A stretch of DNA of 60,612 bases from UBA8752 sp965657965 (GCA_965657965.1 CBFHQM010000012.1:1-60612), one strand, 5' to 3'; shown: positions 43,214 to 52,835, numbered from the stretch's first letter. A program made the numbers and translations. Notes: a model not told the origin generated them from the sequence alone.

Positions 43214-46200
43214 TTAGCACATAGAGCCGAAGAGACCCAGCAAAAACAGGACATCGGTCACGTTCACGCTCCCATCTGCATTCACGTCGCTGTTGTCACA
43301 ATCATCTGTGCAACCAAAGCTTCCCAGCATTTGCAAGATGTCAGAAACGCCGACGATAAAGTCACCGTCGAGGTCGCCTGGACACCCTACCGTCCCTGTG
43401 TAAGCCACCGTGCATCCTGAAACAGGGTCCGTGGCCGTGAGCGTATAGTCACCTGAACCCGCCAATGGAATCACAGCGCCACCCGCGCCAAGAACCGTCC
43501 CGTTTAACGTCCAAACGTAGTCAGTCCAGCCGTCCGGAGCCTGAATCTGTTCGCCTTCCAGATTCCAGTACAGCGGAGGTGCGTCAAGGAGCTCAAGATC
43601 AAGCACTTCCAAAGTGATGCAGTCGGCTCCTTGTACACCCACAGCGTAGTACAAGCCCGGGCCTTCCACCAAGGAATTGCCCCACACCAACACCTCATTG
43701 GGGCAGAGCCCTGCTGCCGTCGTGTCAAATGCACAGACCTCCGATACCAGAGCATACTGCGCCGAAGCGAGCGGACTGCAGGCACCGTCATAGAGCGCGG
43801 TCTGATCGCTGGCAGGCGCCATGTCACATGGAACAGACCAAGGCTCCAATCCCAAGGGGTCACGCTGGACAACGGCCAAATCGGCCATGCCTTGCATCCA
43901 AGGGGCCAAGCTGCCCTCAGAAGCCCCCATCATCCAAGACGTCCCAGAATCAAAGGACCCTGAGCCGTATGTGTCGACAACCCAATACCCTATGGGCAAG
44001 CCCTGCTCCGGTCCACCGGGTGGCGCAGGGTCCAACCTGTGGACCACGACCTCACCATTTGGAACAGCGGCGCCAGGAGCAACTTCTATGGAGCCTCCAA
44101 CCGCATCCAAAGCAAAACTACCCGAACCATCCACCATCACACGGTCGAGCACACCAGAACCCACTACGGCCTCAGAACTGGCCAGCGCTGCCGGACCAGT
44201 GAAGACGCCATGTTGCGAGCTGCCTTGCTTGTTGACCATGAAATAGGTGTCCTCATTGAACTGATAGTAACCCACCAAGTCCGAATCCGCCTCTACCTGA
44301 GATTGGGACAACGTCAGGTGTCGCTGCTCCCGAATTTCATCGCGGCTCAGCGTGCGGTTCCAAATCTTGACCTCGTCGATGCCTCCCGTCATGTTGCGGC
44401 TTCCCCATCCCCGGTAGTTGCCCAGAAATTGGGCGCCTTGAACCCCTTGGACAGGACTGAACGCATCGTGGGACTCCTGACCATTGAGGTACAAGCGCAC
44501 GCCATCTGGTGCCACCGTCATCGCCACGTGGGACCACTCGTTCTGAGCCACCGTCAGTCCACTGCTCCACCACCATGCGCCATTGGGCCAATGGTAACCG
44601 AGCTCATTGTTCTGTCTGAAATTGAAGCCCCCACCGTTGCCCTCGGCAATGGCAATGGCGGCATAATCGGGCTGAATGCCATCGGGACGCACCCATGCCA
44701 TCACAGTGTAAGTATTGGTCTCAATTCCCAAGTCATGGGTCAAGCCGTATCCATTGGAACCCGAGCACTCCAATGCCATCCCGGGAATTCCAGAGGCCTC
44801 ACATTGGCTGGCTGGCCCCACCTGAACCATGCCCTCCACACTTTTAGTGTCGGCCATGCCATCGGCATCGGTGACGGTCAGCGACACGTCATAATCGCCG
44901 CCTTGACCAAAGATCACCACCGGATTTCGAACGGCGGAGGAAGACACAAATTCGGGCTGGGGGTCAAAGGACCACGACCAAGTGGCCCCCTCGTTCACCA
45001 CGATGCTGTAGGAATCAAAATGCACGGAATCACCTGCGCAGAACACCACGGGGTTTGACGTCATGGGCTGGGCGATGGGCGCTGGTGCAAAGGGGAAATA
45101 AGCCTGCCAAATGCCCTTGCCCTTGTCGCCTACACGCAACACCTCATCGCGGTAAAAAGGCAAGCACTCAAACGGCGCCCAACGCGCAGGCAGTCCCGTT
45201 CCAAAAGAAGTCCACCCGCTGGCATCTGCAGCGCGGTGAAAAGCCCCGGTNNNNNNNNNNNNNNNNNNNNNNNNNNNNNNNNNNNNNNNNNNNNNNNNNN
45301 NNNNNNNNNNNNNNNNNNNNNNNNNNNNNNNNNNNNNNNNNNNNNNNNNCGTGGACACCACAACAGCGCCCGCATCTCCCAGACAAACCACATCGCGCAA
45401 AGCTTCTCCGAATAGGCCTGCCCCGAGGTTGGCCCAGGTATCGCCCGCGTTCAACGAGCGGCGCACCTCATCGTCATCTGCCTTGATGACCCACAACTCA
45501 TTGTCGTCTGCTGGATTCAGCGCGATTTCCATGCTGCTCCAATTGGTTGGCAAGCCTGTGAGTTGTGACCAATTTTGCCCCCCATCCGAGGAGCGGTAGA
45601 TGCTGCATGTGCTGCCCGCGCGGACCACCGCAAAGAACAAATCACGGTTGCCTCTGCCCTGTTCGATTTCCAGCACTGTTCCACTGCCGAAGTCGTGGAC
45701 CAAGTTGAAATCCGCACCCCCATCGTAAGACCGGTAAAAACCGCTGCCGTTGCCCAAGGCCAAGTAGTCGGCATACAAGGGGTCTACCACCAACTCGCTA
45801 GACCGCGAGTCAACATAGCTTTCGGTGGGATACATGGAGAGGTTGCCGATGCCCGTAGGGGTGCCGTTGAACGCCTGTGGAAGGCGCAGGTCTCCGATGT
45901 CACTAAAGCGCAAGTCATTGGCATCCAAAGGATTCACATAACCCGTTGGCGCCTCGGCACCACCCAACCTCAGGTGTTGCGCAGCCCCAAAATCTTGCCT
46001 GAAACCAGTGTTGCCATTGTGGTATCGACCTCCAGTTTGAACGTCCTCATTCCATCCTTGGGAAAAGCCCCACAACGTGGTGTTATAGATGCCGTATTTC
46101 CTGCTTTCATGGGTGGCCAATTCATCGGAACTGTAGTTCAATCCACCATCCGAAGCCACCCAAACATCGTCCCCAAGCACATGCATGTCCTGAATGTCAG

Positions 46201-47593
46201 GGTGCACCCATCCAATGTCGTAAGTGTTGGCACCATACGCTCCAATTCGCTGCCAAGTGACACCGCCATCGTCGGTTGCATTCAAGGCCGTTACGCCAAC
46301 CCAAACACGGTTCGGATCCACGTGCGAGACAGCCATGGCAAAGTCATAGAACCCTTGATAAATTCCGGTTCCGTTCATGTTTCCCGTGGCCAAACTCGGG
46401 TGATCGTCCACATCGTACGGGGCGCCGTCCTGACCATTGGGGTGGGTCCAATTGTCCCCCTTGTTGTCGCTGCGGTAAAGGCCAATCCAACCCGTATCGC
46501 TGGACTTGCCCTTGCCAATCAAGGCCACATAGACGCGGTCAGGATCTGCAGGAGTGGTTCCAATGCGCCCTCCATGGTCGTCGGCAGCAGTGGCGTCTGA
46601 AGGCACGAAATAGCCCGAGTCGTGAAGCTGGAAGGTCGCCCCTCCGTCATCCGAGCGGTAAAATGCACAGCGTTCAGGATTCAACTCATGCACCAGCGCA
46701 TAAACCACCATCGCATCGGTGGGGTGAAACCGCACATCCCACACCTTGCCTGGAATCACTGTGGACCAATTTGCGCCACCGTCCAAGGTCCTGCGCAGCC
46801 CATTGTCTGTGGCCACATATACCCTGTCCGAATTCCAAGGGTGAACCACCAATTGATTGGCCGAGGAGCCCAAGTTGTAGAGCAAATCCCAGGTAGAACC
46901 CCCATTGATCGAGCCGTATACGGTGTTGTTGGAAACAAAGTAGAAGGTGCTCGCTGCTGACGGCGCCACCGCGCACTGGGTCACTGTGCGGATGCCAGGT
47001 ACACCGAGGGTCATGGGCGCCCAAGACTGCCCCTTGTTTGTGGTCTTAAAAAGGTCGCCTGCTTCAATGCCCGCGATGGCCACATCTGGATTCGACGTGC
47101 TTTGGTCGAAGCAATAAATGTTGCATTGCCATGACACCGGGAAATGCCCCTGCTCGCCGTTGTTCCATGTTTCGAACGGACCGATGGCTTGCCATTCTGG
47201 GTCCACTTCAGCAGCGCGCTGGACCTGCCCTTCAACGCCTCCACCTCGCTCAAAAGCTTCGGCGGCCCACTCACCGGCATCTTGGACAACGCCATCGGGT
47301 CCGACCCGATGCTCCACGTGCATCAGCCAATGCTTGAAGTTGCGCTCGTGCAGGGTTTTCTCGTAAGTGCGGTCCTTCAAATACGCCGCCCGCAGGTCTG
47401 CGATTTCATGGAAGTCAGCGTCACCGGAATACATGCGATCGGCCCACTCCGGCGTGTCGCCCAGATCGTTGGGCACCCATTTAAACGTCCCTTTCTGGGT
47501 AACGTCCTCACCTGAAACCAATCCTTGTCCCGCAAGGGAATTCACCAGGACACAGCCCCCCAACACAGCCAAAAAACCGAACCACTTTTTCAT
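43214..47593 (-). CDS. Giant secreted beta-propeller protein with LamG, PKD and dockerin-like tail
   Basis: About 1459 residues including a 33-residue unknown stretch at an N gap. Signal peptide GFLAVLGGCVLVNSLAGQ. Residues 150-850 are a sortilin/BNR propeller with many Asp-box repeats (TTNKGQSWAPM, TLDGGANWSTV, RSDDGGATFQL, TDDGGVTWQRI, SYDGGADFNLV, RSSDGGQNWSQL). A PKD-like domain (VSLTVTDADG) and a LamG/concanavalin domain (TYTVMAWVRPDG, LYLNGQESHD, VKIWNRTLSRDEI) follow. The last 60 residues hold two dockerin-like calcium loops (GDLDGDFIVGVSDILQMLGS and DVNADGSVNVTDVLFLLGLF) in place of a classic sorting domain. Start ATG 47593 is preferred over GTG 47596. Confidence 0.8.
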   Translation of the reverse strand: MKKWFGFLAVLGGCVLVNSLAGQGLVSGEDVTQKGTFKWVPNDLGDTPEWADRMYSGDADFHEIADLRAAYLKDRTYEKTLHERNFKHWLMHVEHRVGPDGVVQDAGEWAAEAFERGGGVEGQVQRAAEVDPEWQAIGPFETWNNGEQGHFPVSWQCNIYCFDQSTSNPDVAIAGIEAGDLFKTTNKGQSWAPMTLGVPGIRTVTQCAVAPSAASTFYFVSNNTVYGSINGGSTWDLLYNLGSSANQLVVHPWNSDRVYVATDNGLRRTLDGGANWSTVIPGKVWDVRFHPTDAMVVYALVHELNPERCAFYRSDDGGATFQLHDSGYFVPSDATAADDHGGRIGTTPADPDRVYVALIGKGKSSDTGWIGLYRSDNKGDNWTHPNGQDGAPYDVDDHPSLATGNMNGTGIYQGFYDFAMAVSHVDPNRVWVGVTALNATDDGGVTWQRIGAYGANTYDIGWVHPDIQDMHVLGDDVWVASDGGLNYSSDELATHESRKYGIYNTTLWGFSQGWNEDVQTGGRYHNGNTGFRQDFGAAQHLRLGGAEAPTGYVNPLDANDLRFSDIGDLRLPQAFNGTPTGIGNLSMYPTESYVDSRSSELVVDPLYADYLALGNGSGFYRSYDGGADFNLVHDFGSGTVLEIEQGRGNRDLFFAVVRAGSTCSIYRSSDGGQNWSQLTGLPTNWSSMEIALNPADDNELWVIKADDDEVRRSLNAGDTWANLGAGLFGEALRDVVCLGDAGAVVVSTXXXXXXXXXXXXXXXXXXXXXXXXXXXXXXXXXTGAFHRAADASGWTSFGTGLPARWAPFECLPFYRDEVLRVGDKGKGIWQAYFPFAPAPIAQPMTSNPVVFCAGDSVHFDSYSIVVNEGATWSWSFDPQPEFVSSSAVRNPVVIFGQGGDYDVSLTVTDADGMADTKSVEGMVQVGPASQCEASGIPGMALECSGSNGYGLTHDLGIETNTYTVMAWVRPDGIQPDYAAIAIAEGNGGGFNFRQNNELGYHWPNGAWWWSSGLTVAQNEWSHVAMTVAPDGVRLYLNGQESHDAFSPVQGVQGAQFLGNYRGWGSRNMTGGIDEVKIWNRTLSRDEIREQRHLTLSQSQVEADSDLVGYYQFNEDTYFMVNKQGSSQHGVFTGPAALASSEAVVGSGVLDRVMVDGSGSFALDAVGGSIEVAPGAAVPNGEVVVHRLDPAPPGGPEQGLPIGYWVVDTYGSGSFDSGTSWMMGASEGSLAPWMQGMADLAVVQRDPLGLEPWSVPCDMAPASDQTALYDGACSPLASAQYALVSEVCAFDTTAAGLCPNEVLVWGNSLVEGPGLYYAVGVQGADCITLEVLDLELLDAPPLYWNLEGEQIQAPDGWTDYVWTLNGTVLGAGGAVIPLAGSGDYTLTATDPVSGCTVAYTGTVGCPGDLDGDFIVGVSDILQMLGSFGCTDDCDNSDVNADGSVNVTDVLFLLGLFGSMC
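45251..45349. other. Assembly gap, 99 N
   Basis: Unknown bases inside the giant propeller gene. The flanks are not duplicated, and the frame is preserved across the gap, so true sequence is probably missing here (about one propeller strand). Confidence 0.9.
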
Positions 47594-47599
47594 CACCTA

Positions 47600-47607
47600 C
47601 AAAATAA
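47600..47607 (-). promoter_or_regulatory. Candidate -7-like element close to the start of the propeller gene
   Basis: The minus strand reads TTATTTTG, then TAGGTG and the ATG. The same layout, TTACTTTG TAGCTG ATG, precedes the GH2 gene. It resembles the TAnnTTTG consensus with one mismatch and would place the transcription start at or next to the ATG. Confidence 0.3.
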
Positions 47608-47669
47608 GGCGTCGAAGGTCCTACAGCACAGCTTTACCATCCCACTGCTCGAATCAGTAAATTGTACCC

Positions 47670-47864
47670 ATGAACGCCACCTACACCTGCAACCAGTGCG
47701 ACATGGCCGTCAAGGCTTCATGCGCCAAATGCGATGTCCCCCTCGAAAACGGCCATTTGGAACTGCCCGACGGCTCCTCCGTTCAGGTGTCCAAGTGCCC
47801 GTCTTGTGAAGGCAAGATCAAGTCGCCCCAGTGCTGCGGCAGCGACATGTCCTGCGCCGCGTGA
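47670..47864 (+). CDS. Small zinc-ribbon protein
   Basis: A 64-residue cytoplasmic protein with three cysteine pairs: CNQCDM, CAKCDV and CPSCEGK, plus a terminal QCCGSDMSC. The pattern TYTCNQCDMAVKASCAKCDV and KCPSCEGKIKSPQCCG looks conserved in small Bacteroidota zinc ribbons. Zinc binding is predicted; cellular role unknown. Its TGA overlaps a GTG start of the PNGase F-like gene (GTGA). Confidence 0.8.
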   Translation: MNATYTCNQCDMAVKASCAKCDVPLENGHLELPDGSSVQVSKCPSCEGKIKSPQCCGSDMSCAA

Positions 47865-49096
47865 AGGCGTTGAAACCCGCTCGCTTTTGTGGCATTGCGA
47901 CAGCGCTTCTGGCGGCAGGATTGTACTCCTGTGGCCCCATGGTGGCTGAACCTCCCGCAATGGGCGACCACACGATGGTCCTGTGGGATGCAGACACCCT
48001 GGACTTTGTCCCCGGCCGTACCCCAGACACGGTCCCCTCTGCCTTGGGCGACTACCGCCTCGACGCCGGTCGCATACGGCTGAAGCCCATCGCCCTGCCC
48101 CACCGAGACCGGCAATGCGCCATCACCGTGGAGGTCAGCCTGCGCTCTGCTGGCGACCCGTGGGACAAGAGCGGCACCCTGTTCGCCTTTGCCGACGGTG
48201 CCGGTCGCGACTACCTCCAGCGCATGCAAGACGGTGGCGACGCCGACACGACGCGATTCGCCGGCATCATGCCCCCCCTCACCGAAACCTCCCGGGAAGC
48301 CACACGAGAACCTGCCTTGGAGCTCCTTCGCTTCATTACCCCTTTTGGCGTCGGCCACTTTAGTCACACCGAACGCGCCCAGGCCTACAAACCCGAATCG
48401 GTGGGCGCTTGGGCCGACAGCGTACACTGGACCGCAGACCTCTCTCACATGCAGTCGTGGCTCACCGACGCCGACACATTGTGGGTGGGCATTTACATCG
48501 ACACCTGGACCGACGAAGGCTATACCGTTAGCGCCCGAATCACCATGGAAGAGAGCGCCCTGCCTTGCGATGTTGCACTCACCCAACGCACCCACCCGCT
48601 CCTAAACACAACCAAGCTCGCCCACGACCAGCGGCCCTTCACCGCCTTCCCTGTTGGCCCCCTTACCGTCCCGTTCACCCTAGACGCCCCCACCAGCGGC
48701 GCCACCCTGGACTTCCTGACTACCGGCCACGGCGGCCACGCGGGCGGCGACGAATTCACCGAGCAGGAACACATCCTCATCCTTGACGGCGACACCCTCA
48801 AGGCCTGGACGCCCTGGCGCACCGACTGCGGCGCCTACCGGCGGTTCAACCCGACCAGCGGCTTCTGGCCCTCCACCTACGTCGTTCGCGGCGACACCCT
48901 CGAGGAACGCGTGGCCTCCTCGGACCTCAGCCGCTCCAACTGGTGCCCGGGCGATGCCGTTGCCCCCCTCAACTTGGCCCTTGGTGATTTGGCAGCCGGC
49001 GATCACACCCTAGAAATCTCCATTCCCGGTGCCCAGCCATGGACGGACAGCACCCTCAACTTCTGGAACATCGCCGCCACGCTCCATCATCCATGA
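47861..49096 (+). CDS. PNGase F-like N-glycanase lipoprotein
   Basis: A 411-residue protein starting at GTG 47861 (VKALKPARFC), with a lipobox-like AAGLYSC (Cys about 24). The C-terminal half carries the peptide-N-glycosidase F C-terminal fold signature: LDFLTTGHGGHAGGDEF, WRTDCGAYRRFNPTSGFWP and SDLSRSNWCPGDAVAP, with the paired Cys and Trp positions of the PNGase F family; the N-terminal half (VLWDADTLDFVPG, HTERAQAYKPESVG) would be the partner beta-sandwich. Probable role: release of N-glycans from glycoproteins. Base composition is clearly GC-richer than the flanking genes. GTG start and 4-base overlaps on both sides suggest coupled translation. Confidence 0.75.
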   Translation: MKALKPARFCGIATALLAAGLYSCGPMVAEPPAMGDHTMVLWDADTLDFVPGRTPDTVPSALGDYRLDAGRIRLKPIALPHRDRQCAITVEVSLRSAGDPWDKSGTLFAFADGAGRDYLQRMQDGGDADTTRFAGIMPPLTETSREATREPALELLRFITPFGVGHFSHTERAQAYKPESVGAWADSVHWTADLSHMQSWLTDADTLWVGIYIDTWTDEGYTVSARITMEESALPCDVALTQRTHPLLNTTKLAHDQRPFTAFPVGPLTVPFTLDAPTSGATLDFLTTGHGGHAGGDEFTEQEHILILDGDTLKAWTPWRTDCGAYRRFNPTSGFWPSTYVVRGDTLEERVASSDLSRSNWCPGDAVAPLNLALGDLAAGDHTLEISIPGAQPWTDSTLNFWNIAATLHHP

Positions 49097-49917
49097 CCTT
49101 GACCTGCTATCGAATCCACGCCTTTACCCAAGATCCGTTCGGTGGAAATCCTGCCTGCGTCATTCCCATGACGCGTTGGCCTGAAGACAACTGGATGCTT
49201 CGGATGGCGCAGGAAATGGCGGTCGCCGAGACCGCCTATATCGTCCCGACCCCGGATGACCCGCAAGCGGAATTCCACCTGCGTTGGTTCACCCCCGACA
49301 TCGAAATGGACCTCTGCGGCCACGCCACCCTCGCCAGCGCCCACGCTGTGCTGTACCACCTCACGCCCAACGCCACCGAGGTGCGCTTCAGCTCCGCCAG
49401 CGGCATTCTCACCGTCCGCAAGACCGACGACGGCCGCCTCGAAATGGACCTTCCCTCACGACCGCCGGAAACCGCAAAGCTGCCCGAGACCATCGCCAAC
49501 GCGCTCAACCACGCCCCCCTTGAGGTCCTAAAAGCCCGCGACTACGTCCTCGTTTACCCCGACCAAGCGACCGTCGATGCAATCACCATCGACCGCAACG
49601 AATTCGACAAAATCAACTTGGGCCATGGCGGGGTCATCGTAACCGCACCCGGCAACGAAGTCGACTTTGTCTCGCGTTTCTTCACCCCACAAGCCTCCAT
49701 CCTCGAGGACCCCGTTACGGGCTCGGCACATTGCTCGCTGGTCCCCTTCTGGAGCGCCCGCACCGGGGCGACTGAATTCAAAGCCGAACAACGCTCTGCG
49801 CGCCGAGGCCAACTCCAATGCACCTTAGCCGGCGACCGTGTCCTCGTCCGCGGCCACGCCCTCACCTTCAGTTCGGCGTCGATGGGCTCCATTTATTCCC
49901 GCATCTTCGCGTCATGA
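49093..49917 (+). CDS. PhzF family isomerase
   Basis: A 274-residue protein of the PhzF/diaminopimelate epimerase-like fold. Conserved parts: YRIHAFTQDPFGGNPACVI, MAVAETAYI (family Glu), HLRWFTPDIEMDLCGHATLA and the C-terminal ILEDPVTGSAHCSLVPFWS. Members isomerise or hydrolyse small metabolites; the substrate is unknown. ATG overlaps the PNGase F-like stop by 4 bases, and its TGA overlaps the next ATG. Confidence 0.93.
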   Translation: MTLTCYRIHAFTQDPFGGNPACVIPMTRWPEDNWMLRMAQEMAVAETAYIVPTPDDPQAEFHLRWFTPDIEMDLCGHATLASAHAVLYHLTPNATEVRFSSASGILTVRKTDDGRLEMDLPSRPPETAKLPETIANALNHAPLEVLKARDYVLVYPDQATVDAITIDRNEFDKINLGHGGVIVTAPGNEVDFVSRFFTPQASILEDPVTGSAHCSLVPFWSARTGATEFKAEQRSARRGQLQCTLAGDRVLVRGHALTFSSASMGSIYSRIFAS

Positions 49918-50630
49918 ATTCCCCTACCAAGATTTGCGTGATCGGCACTGGTCGCTCAGGAACAGGTCATTTCACAGCCGTAGCGGCAGATCTCGGAATG
50001 GACATCGGACATGAAACCGAAAGGAAGGACGGCATATCCTCTTGGTGTCTCGTTTCCAAACTGCGCTACTCACCTTATGGTCCCGCCCACCATGACATCC
50101 AATGGGATGACCACTTGGTCGGGATGCAAATCAGGAACCCCCTACAGACCATTGCGAGTTTAGAAACATTCAATAAATCCAGCTGGGCATTCATTTTGGA
50201 CGATGCACAAGACCGAGTAAACAAGAAATGGTGGCGACAGTCAAACATGAGAAAAAGGGCCATGTGGCATTGGCTCGACTGGAACCAGCAAGCTCTTGAG
50301 CAAGCCCAAGTACACTGGACCCTTGGTGATGCCCCGGCCATTGGGCCCGCATTGGCAAAGGGCACGGGAAGGACCTCGCTCGCTTCAAAATGGGAAGACG
50401 CTTGGTTTGCGCGCAAGAAAAACGCCAACAACGCACATTCACGGGTCCCCAAACTGTCCACGTTACTCAAGACTTCTCCCCCAGTTGCACTGCGCAGAAT
50501 CAAGCATGCTTATTTGGGAAATCAACTGGACGAAAACAGACTGTTCAAAGAAGATGCAGCACTCGCCAAAGACATCATGGCGTTTTGGGAAGATGTGCAA
50601 CGTAGCTCAGCGTTACTGCACCGGGCCTGA
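49914..50630 (+). CDS. Sulfotransferase-like P-loop protein
   Basis: A 238-residue protein with an N-terminal ICVIGTGRSGTGHFT, the PAPS-binding P-loop of sulfotransferases, followed by HLVGMQIRNPLQTIASLETF, where RNP and the downstream Ser match the 3'-phosphate-binding region. The C-terminal half is less conserved. The acceptor is unknown. Lower GC than the two genes before it. Overlaps the convergent glycosyltransferase gene by 18 bases at the 3' end and the PhzF gene by 4 at the start. Confidence 0.7.
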   Translation: MNSPTKICVIGTGRSGTGHFTAVAADLGMDIGHETERKDGISSWCLVSKLRYSPYGPAHHDIQWDDHLVGMQIRNPLQTIASLETFNKSSWAFILDDAQDRVNKKWWRQSNMRKRAMWHWLDWNQQALEQAQVHWTLGDAPAIGPALAKGTGRTSLASKWEDAWFARKKNANNAHSRVPKLSTLLKTSPPVALRRIKHAYLGNQLDENRLFKEDAALAKDIMAFWEDVQRSSALLHRA

Positions 50631-51965
50631 TTCGTAAAACCCCAACAGCGCTGTTGTCGCAGCTTCCCAATTCAATTGGGTCTGAAAGGCTTTGACACCC
50701 GCAATAGAAAGGGCCTCAAATGCGCTCGCGTCCGCAGTCATGGCGCACAAGGCCTCTGCAAAGGAAGCCGCCGAGCCAGCCGTGTGTACCCCACCGCACA
50801 ACCACTTTTCGACCACCGCAACCTGAGCCGGGCAATCGCTGACCAAAATGGGCAAGCCGTAGGCAAGGTATTGGAACACCTTGTTGGCATATGTCGTATC
50901 GTGGTGAGGGTTTCGAAGAATGGGGCAAATGCCAACATGCGCCTCATCCAAGAATTGAGAAAACACATCAGGACTGACCCAACCGTGGAAGTGGACCCTC
51001 TTTTCCAATCCAATCTCTCTGGCAAATGACTGCAGCGTCGATTGGAAGCTGCTGGTGCCCAAAATGTGCAACTCCACCCCTGACAACCTTGCGTCTTGCG
51101 CCATGGCCTCCAGTGCGGTCATCATNNNNNNNNNNNNNNNNNNNNNNNNNNNNNNNNNNNNNNNNNNNNNNNNNNNNNNNNNNNNNNNNNNNNNNNNNNN
51201 NNNNNNNNNNNNNNNNNNNNNNNNNCTGCTGGTGCCCAAAATGTGCAACTCCACCCCTGACAACCTTGCGTCTTGCGCCATGGCCTCCAGTGCGGTCATC
51301 ATGCCGCGCCGCTCACCGGTATCTCCTATGTACAGGAGTTTTACCGGCTGCTCTGGAAAGTTTTTCGGTTGCCCATTTGGGTTGAAAGCCAGCGGCGTAT
51401 AGTTGGGGACGACAGCAAATTGTGCTTGCCGGATTTCAGGCCGAACCCGATAAGACTCTGCAGCCTCCTCGGTGACCACAATCACACCATCTGCAGCATT
51501 GATGTAACGGGTCTCAAACCGCTGCCACTTGCGTGGAGAAATCAACCAACGTCCCAATCCCTTTTTAAGGTGGGGATATTCCTTCATGATTTCCGGTCGG
51601 TTCTCATGCAAATCGAGCACAATGCGGACGCCTTTTGGCCTGGCATTGAACACGGCCCTTGCCACCTTTAAATCATGAACATGAACTGCGTCAAATCCAG
51701 ACGACAGAAAGTGACGAATCTGACCAGATAGCTTCCAATGATAGAATGGCAAAGTGTAGGCCAAGGCAGACAACTTATACCAAACCTTACCCAAGGCCAC
51801 TTGGGTGACCCGAATGCCCGCATGATCAAACAGCCGATCTTGGTCTGCACGCACATTGAAATTGAGCAGGTGAACCTCGTGGCCCTGACTCATTAGCGCA
51901 TGCGCCTCCCGCTCCACCCTGAGATCAGGAGGAAAAGGGTCATCCAAAATCATTGCGATGCGCAT
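50613..51965 (-). CDS. Glycosyltransferase family 4-like, interrupted by an assembly gap
   Basis: Starting at ATG 51965 (MRIAMILDDPFPPDLRVERE) this is a GT-B glycosyltransferase: the N-terminal Rossmann domain includes FDAVHVHDLKVARAVFN and VRIVLDLHENRPEIMKEYPH; the C-terminal domain has LLYIGDTGERRGMMTALEAM, RVHFHGWVSPDVF, GICPILRN and NKVFQYLAYGLPILVSDCPA (the sugar-nucleotide EX7E-like region). As given it has 450 residues because a 100-N gap and a duplicated 77-base copy are inserted; collapsing one copy gives about 391, normal for the family. The product is probably a surface glycan; acceptor unknown. Confidence 0.85.
   Translation of the reverse strand: MRIAMILDDPFPPDLRVEREAHALMSQGHEVHLLNFNVRADQDRLFDHAGIRVTQVALGKVWYKLSALAYTLPFYHWKLSGQIRHFLSSGFDAVHVHDLKVARAVFNARPKGVRIVLDLHENRPEIMKEYPHLKKGLGRWLISPRKWQRFETRYINAADGVIVVTEEAAESYRVRPEIRQAQFAVVPNYTPLAFNPNGQPKNFPEQPVKLLYIGDTGERRGMMTALEAMAQDARLSGVELHILGTSXXXXXXXXXXXXXXXXXXXXXXXXXXXXXXXXXXMMTALEAMAQDARLSGVELHILGTSSFQSTLQSFAREIGLEKRVHFHGWVSPDVFSQFLDEAHVGICPILRNPHHDTTYANKVFQYLAYGLPILVSDCPAQVAVVEKWLCGGVHTAGSAASFAEALCAMTADASAFEALSIAGVKAFQTQLNWEAATTALLGFYESGPVQ
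51049..51302. other. 100-N gap flanked by an identical 77-base duplication
   Basis: Bases 51049-51125 are repeated exactly at 51226-51302, with N at 51126-51225. The two copies encode the same residues of the glycosyltransferase, and removing gap plus one copy (177 bases) keeps the frame. Best read as two contigs overlapping by 77 bases that were not merged. Confidence 0.93.
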
Positions 51966-52233
51966 CCCTACAAAGAACGCAATCAATTCCGCTCCCACAC
52001 AGAACTCATCTCCTTTGTCAGAATCTCTCGATCAAGAGGCCAATTGAACTTGAGAAGAACCCGAAAGTTCGACGCCACCAACGTCCGTTGGCCATCGAAT
52101 GGACCCTCACATCATTAAATTGATCCTCTGAAACTGCGCTTCTCTTTTTTGAGTCCTCTGTTCCCATCCGGATTCTAAACCAGCGCCTTGCGCTGCAGAA
52201 CTGACCGCGCATACAGAAAGACAAGACTGAATT

Positions 52234-52797
52234 ATGGCTCGCACACTTACCACCGATATCCCGTTGGGCTTCAAAGCACCTGACTTTTCGCTTCCAGACA
52301 CCATGACTGGCAACATGCGCAGCCGAGATGAACTCATGGCCAATGGACCAAGCTTGGTGGTCTTCATGTGCAACCACTGCCCTTTTGTAGTACTCATTCT
52401 CGAGGGATTTGTGAGGCTCGCCCATGAATACATGGACAAAGGCGTCAACGTGATCGCCGTCTCCAGCAACGATGTCGTGGGGTATCCCATGGATGGACCA
52501 GAGCACATGGACAAACTGGCCCAGGAGCATGGGTTTCGCTTCCCCTACCTCTTTGATGAGAACCAAGAAGTCGCACGTGCCTATCATGCTGCATGCACAC
52601 CGGACTTTAGCGTTTTTGATGGCAACCAGCAGTGCGTGTACCGCGGGCAGTTCGACGGCGCGCGGCCGGGAAACGGTGTAGACGTCACCGGCGAAGACAT
52701 GCGGCGCGTCCTGGATGCCTTGCTTTCGGGTGAAACTGTACCCACAGAAGGTCAAACTCCCTCATTGGGCTGCAACATCAAGTGGAAACCAGAATAA
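52234..52797 (+). CDS. Thioredoxin-like (redoxin/AhpC-TSA) family protein
   Basis: A 187-residue thioredoxin-fold protein without signal peptide. PLGFKAPDFSLPDTMTG opens the fold and VFMCNHCPFVVLILEGFVRL has a CXXC-type active site (CNHC) in the position found in PRX-like1 proteins; VNVIAVSSNDVVGYPMDGPE and FRFPYLFDENQEVARAYHA follow, then CTPDFSVFDGNQQCVYRGQF. A cytoplasmic thiol oxidoreductase or peroxidase-like role is likely. It sits 38 bases upstream of glpK on the same strand. Confidence 0.88.
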   Translation: MARTLTTDIPLGFKAPDFSLPDTMTGNMRSRDELMANGPSLVVFMCNHCPFVVLILEGFVRLAHEYMDKGVNVIAVSSNDVVGYPMDGPEHMDKLAQEHGFRFPYLFDENQEVARAYHAACTPDFSVFDGNQQCVYRGQFDGARPGNGVDVTGEDMRRVLDALLSGETVPTEGQTPSLGCNIKWKPE

Positions 52798-52835
52798 AAC
52801 CTCAGCTTTTCCCTGCTTTTCACGAAATTGACAGC

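Noticed and set aside
45055..45486. Frames running through the N gap on the plus strand
   Set aside because: They consist largely of unknown residues and are antisense to the propeller gene.
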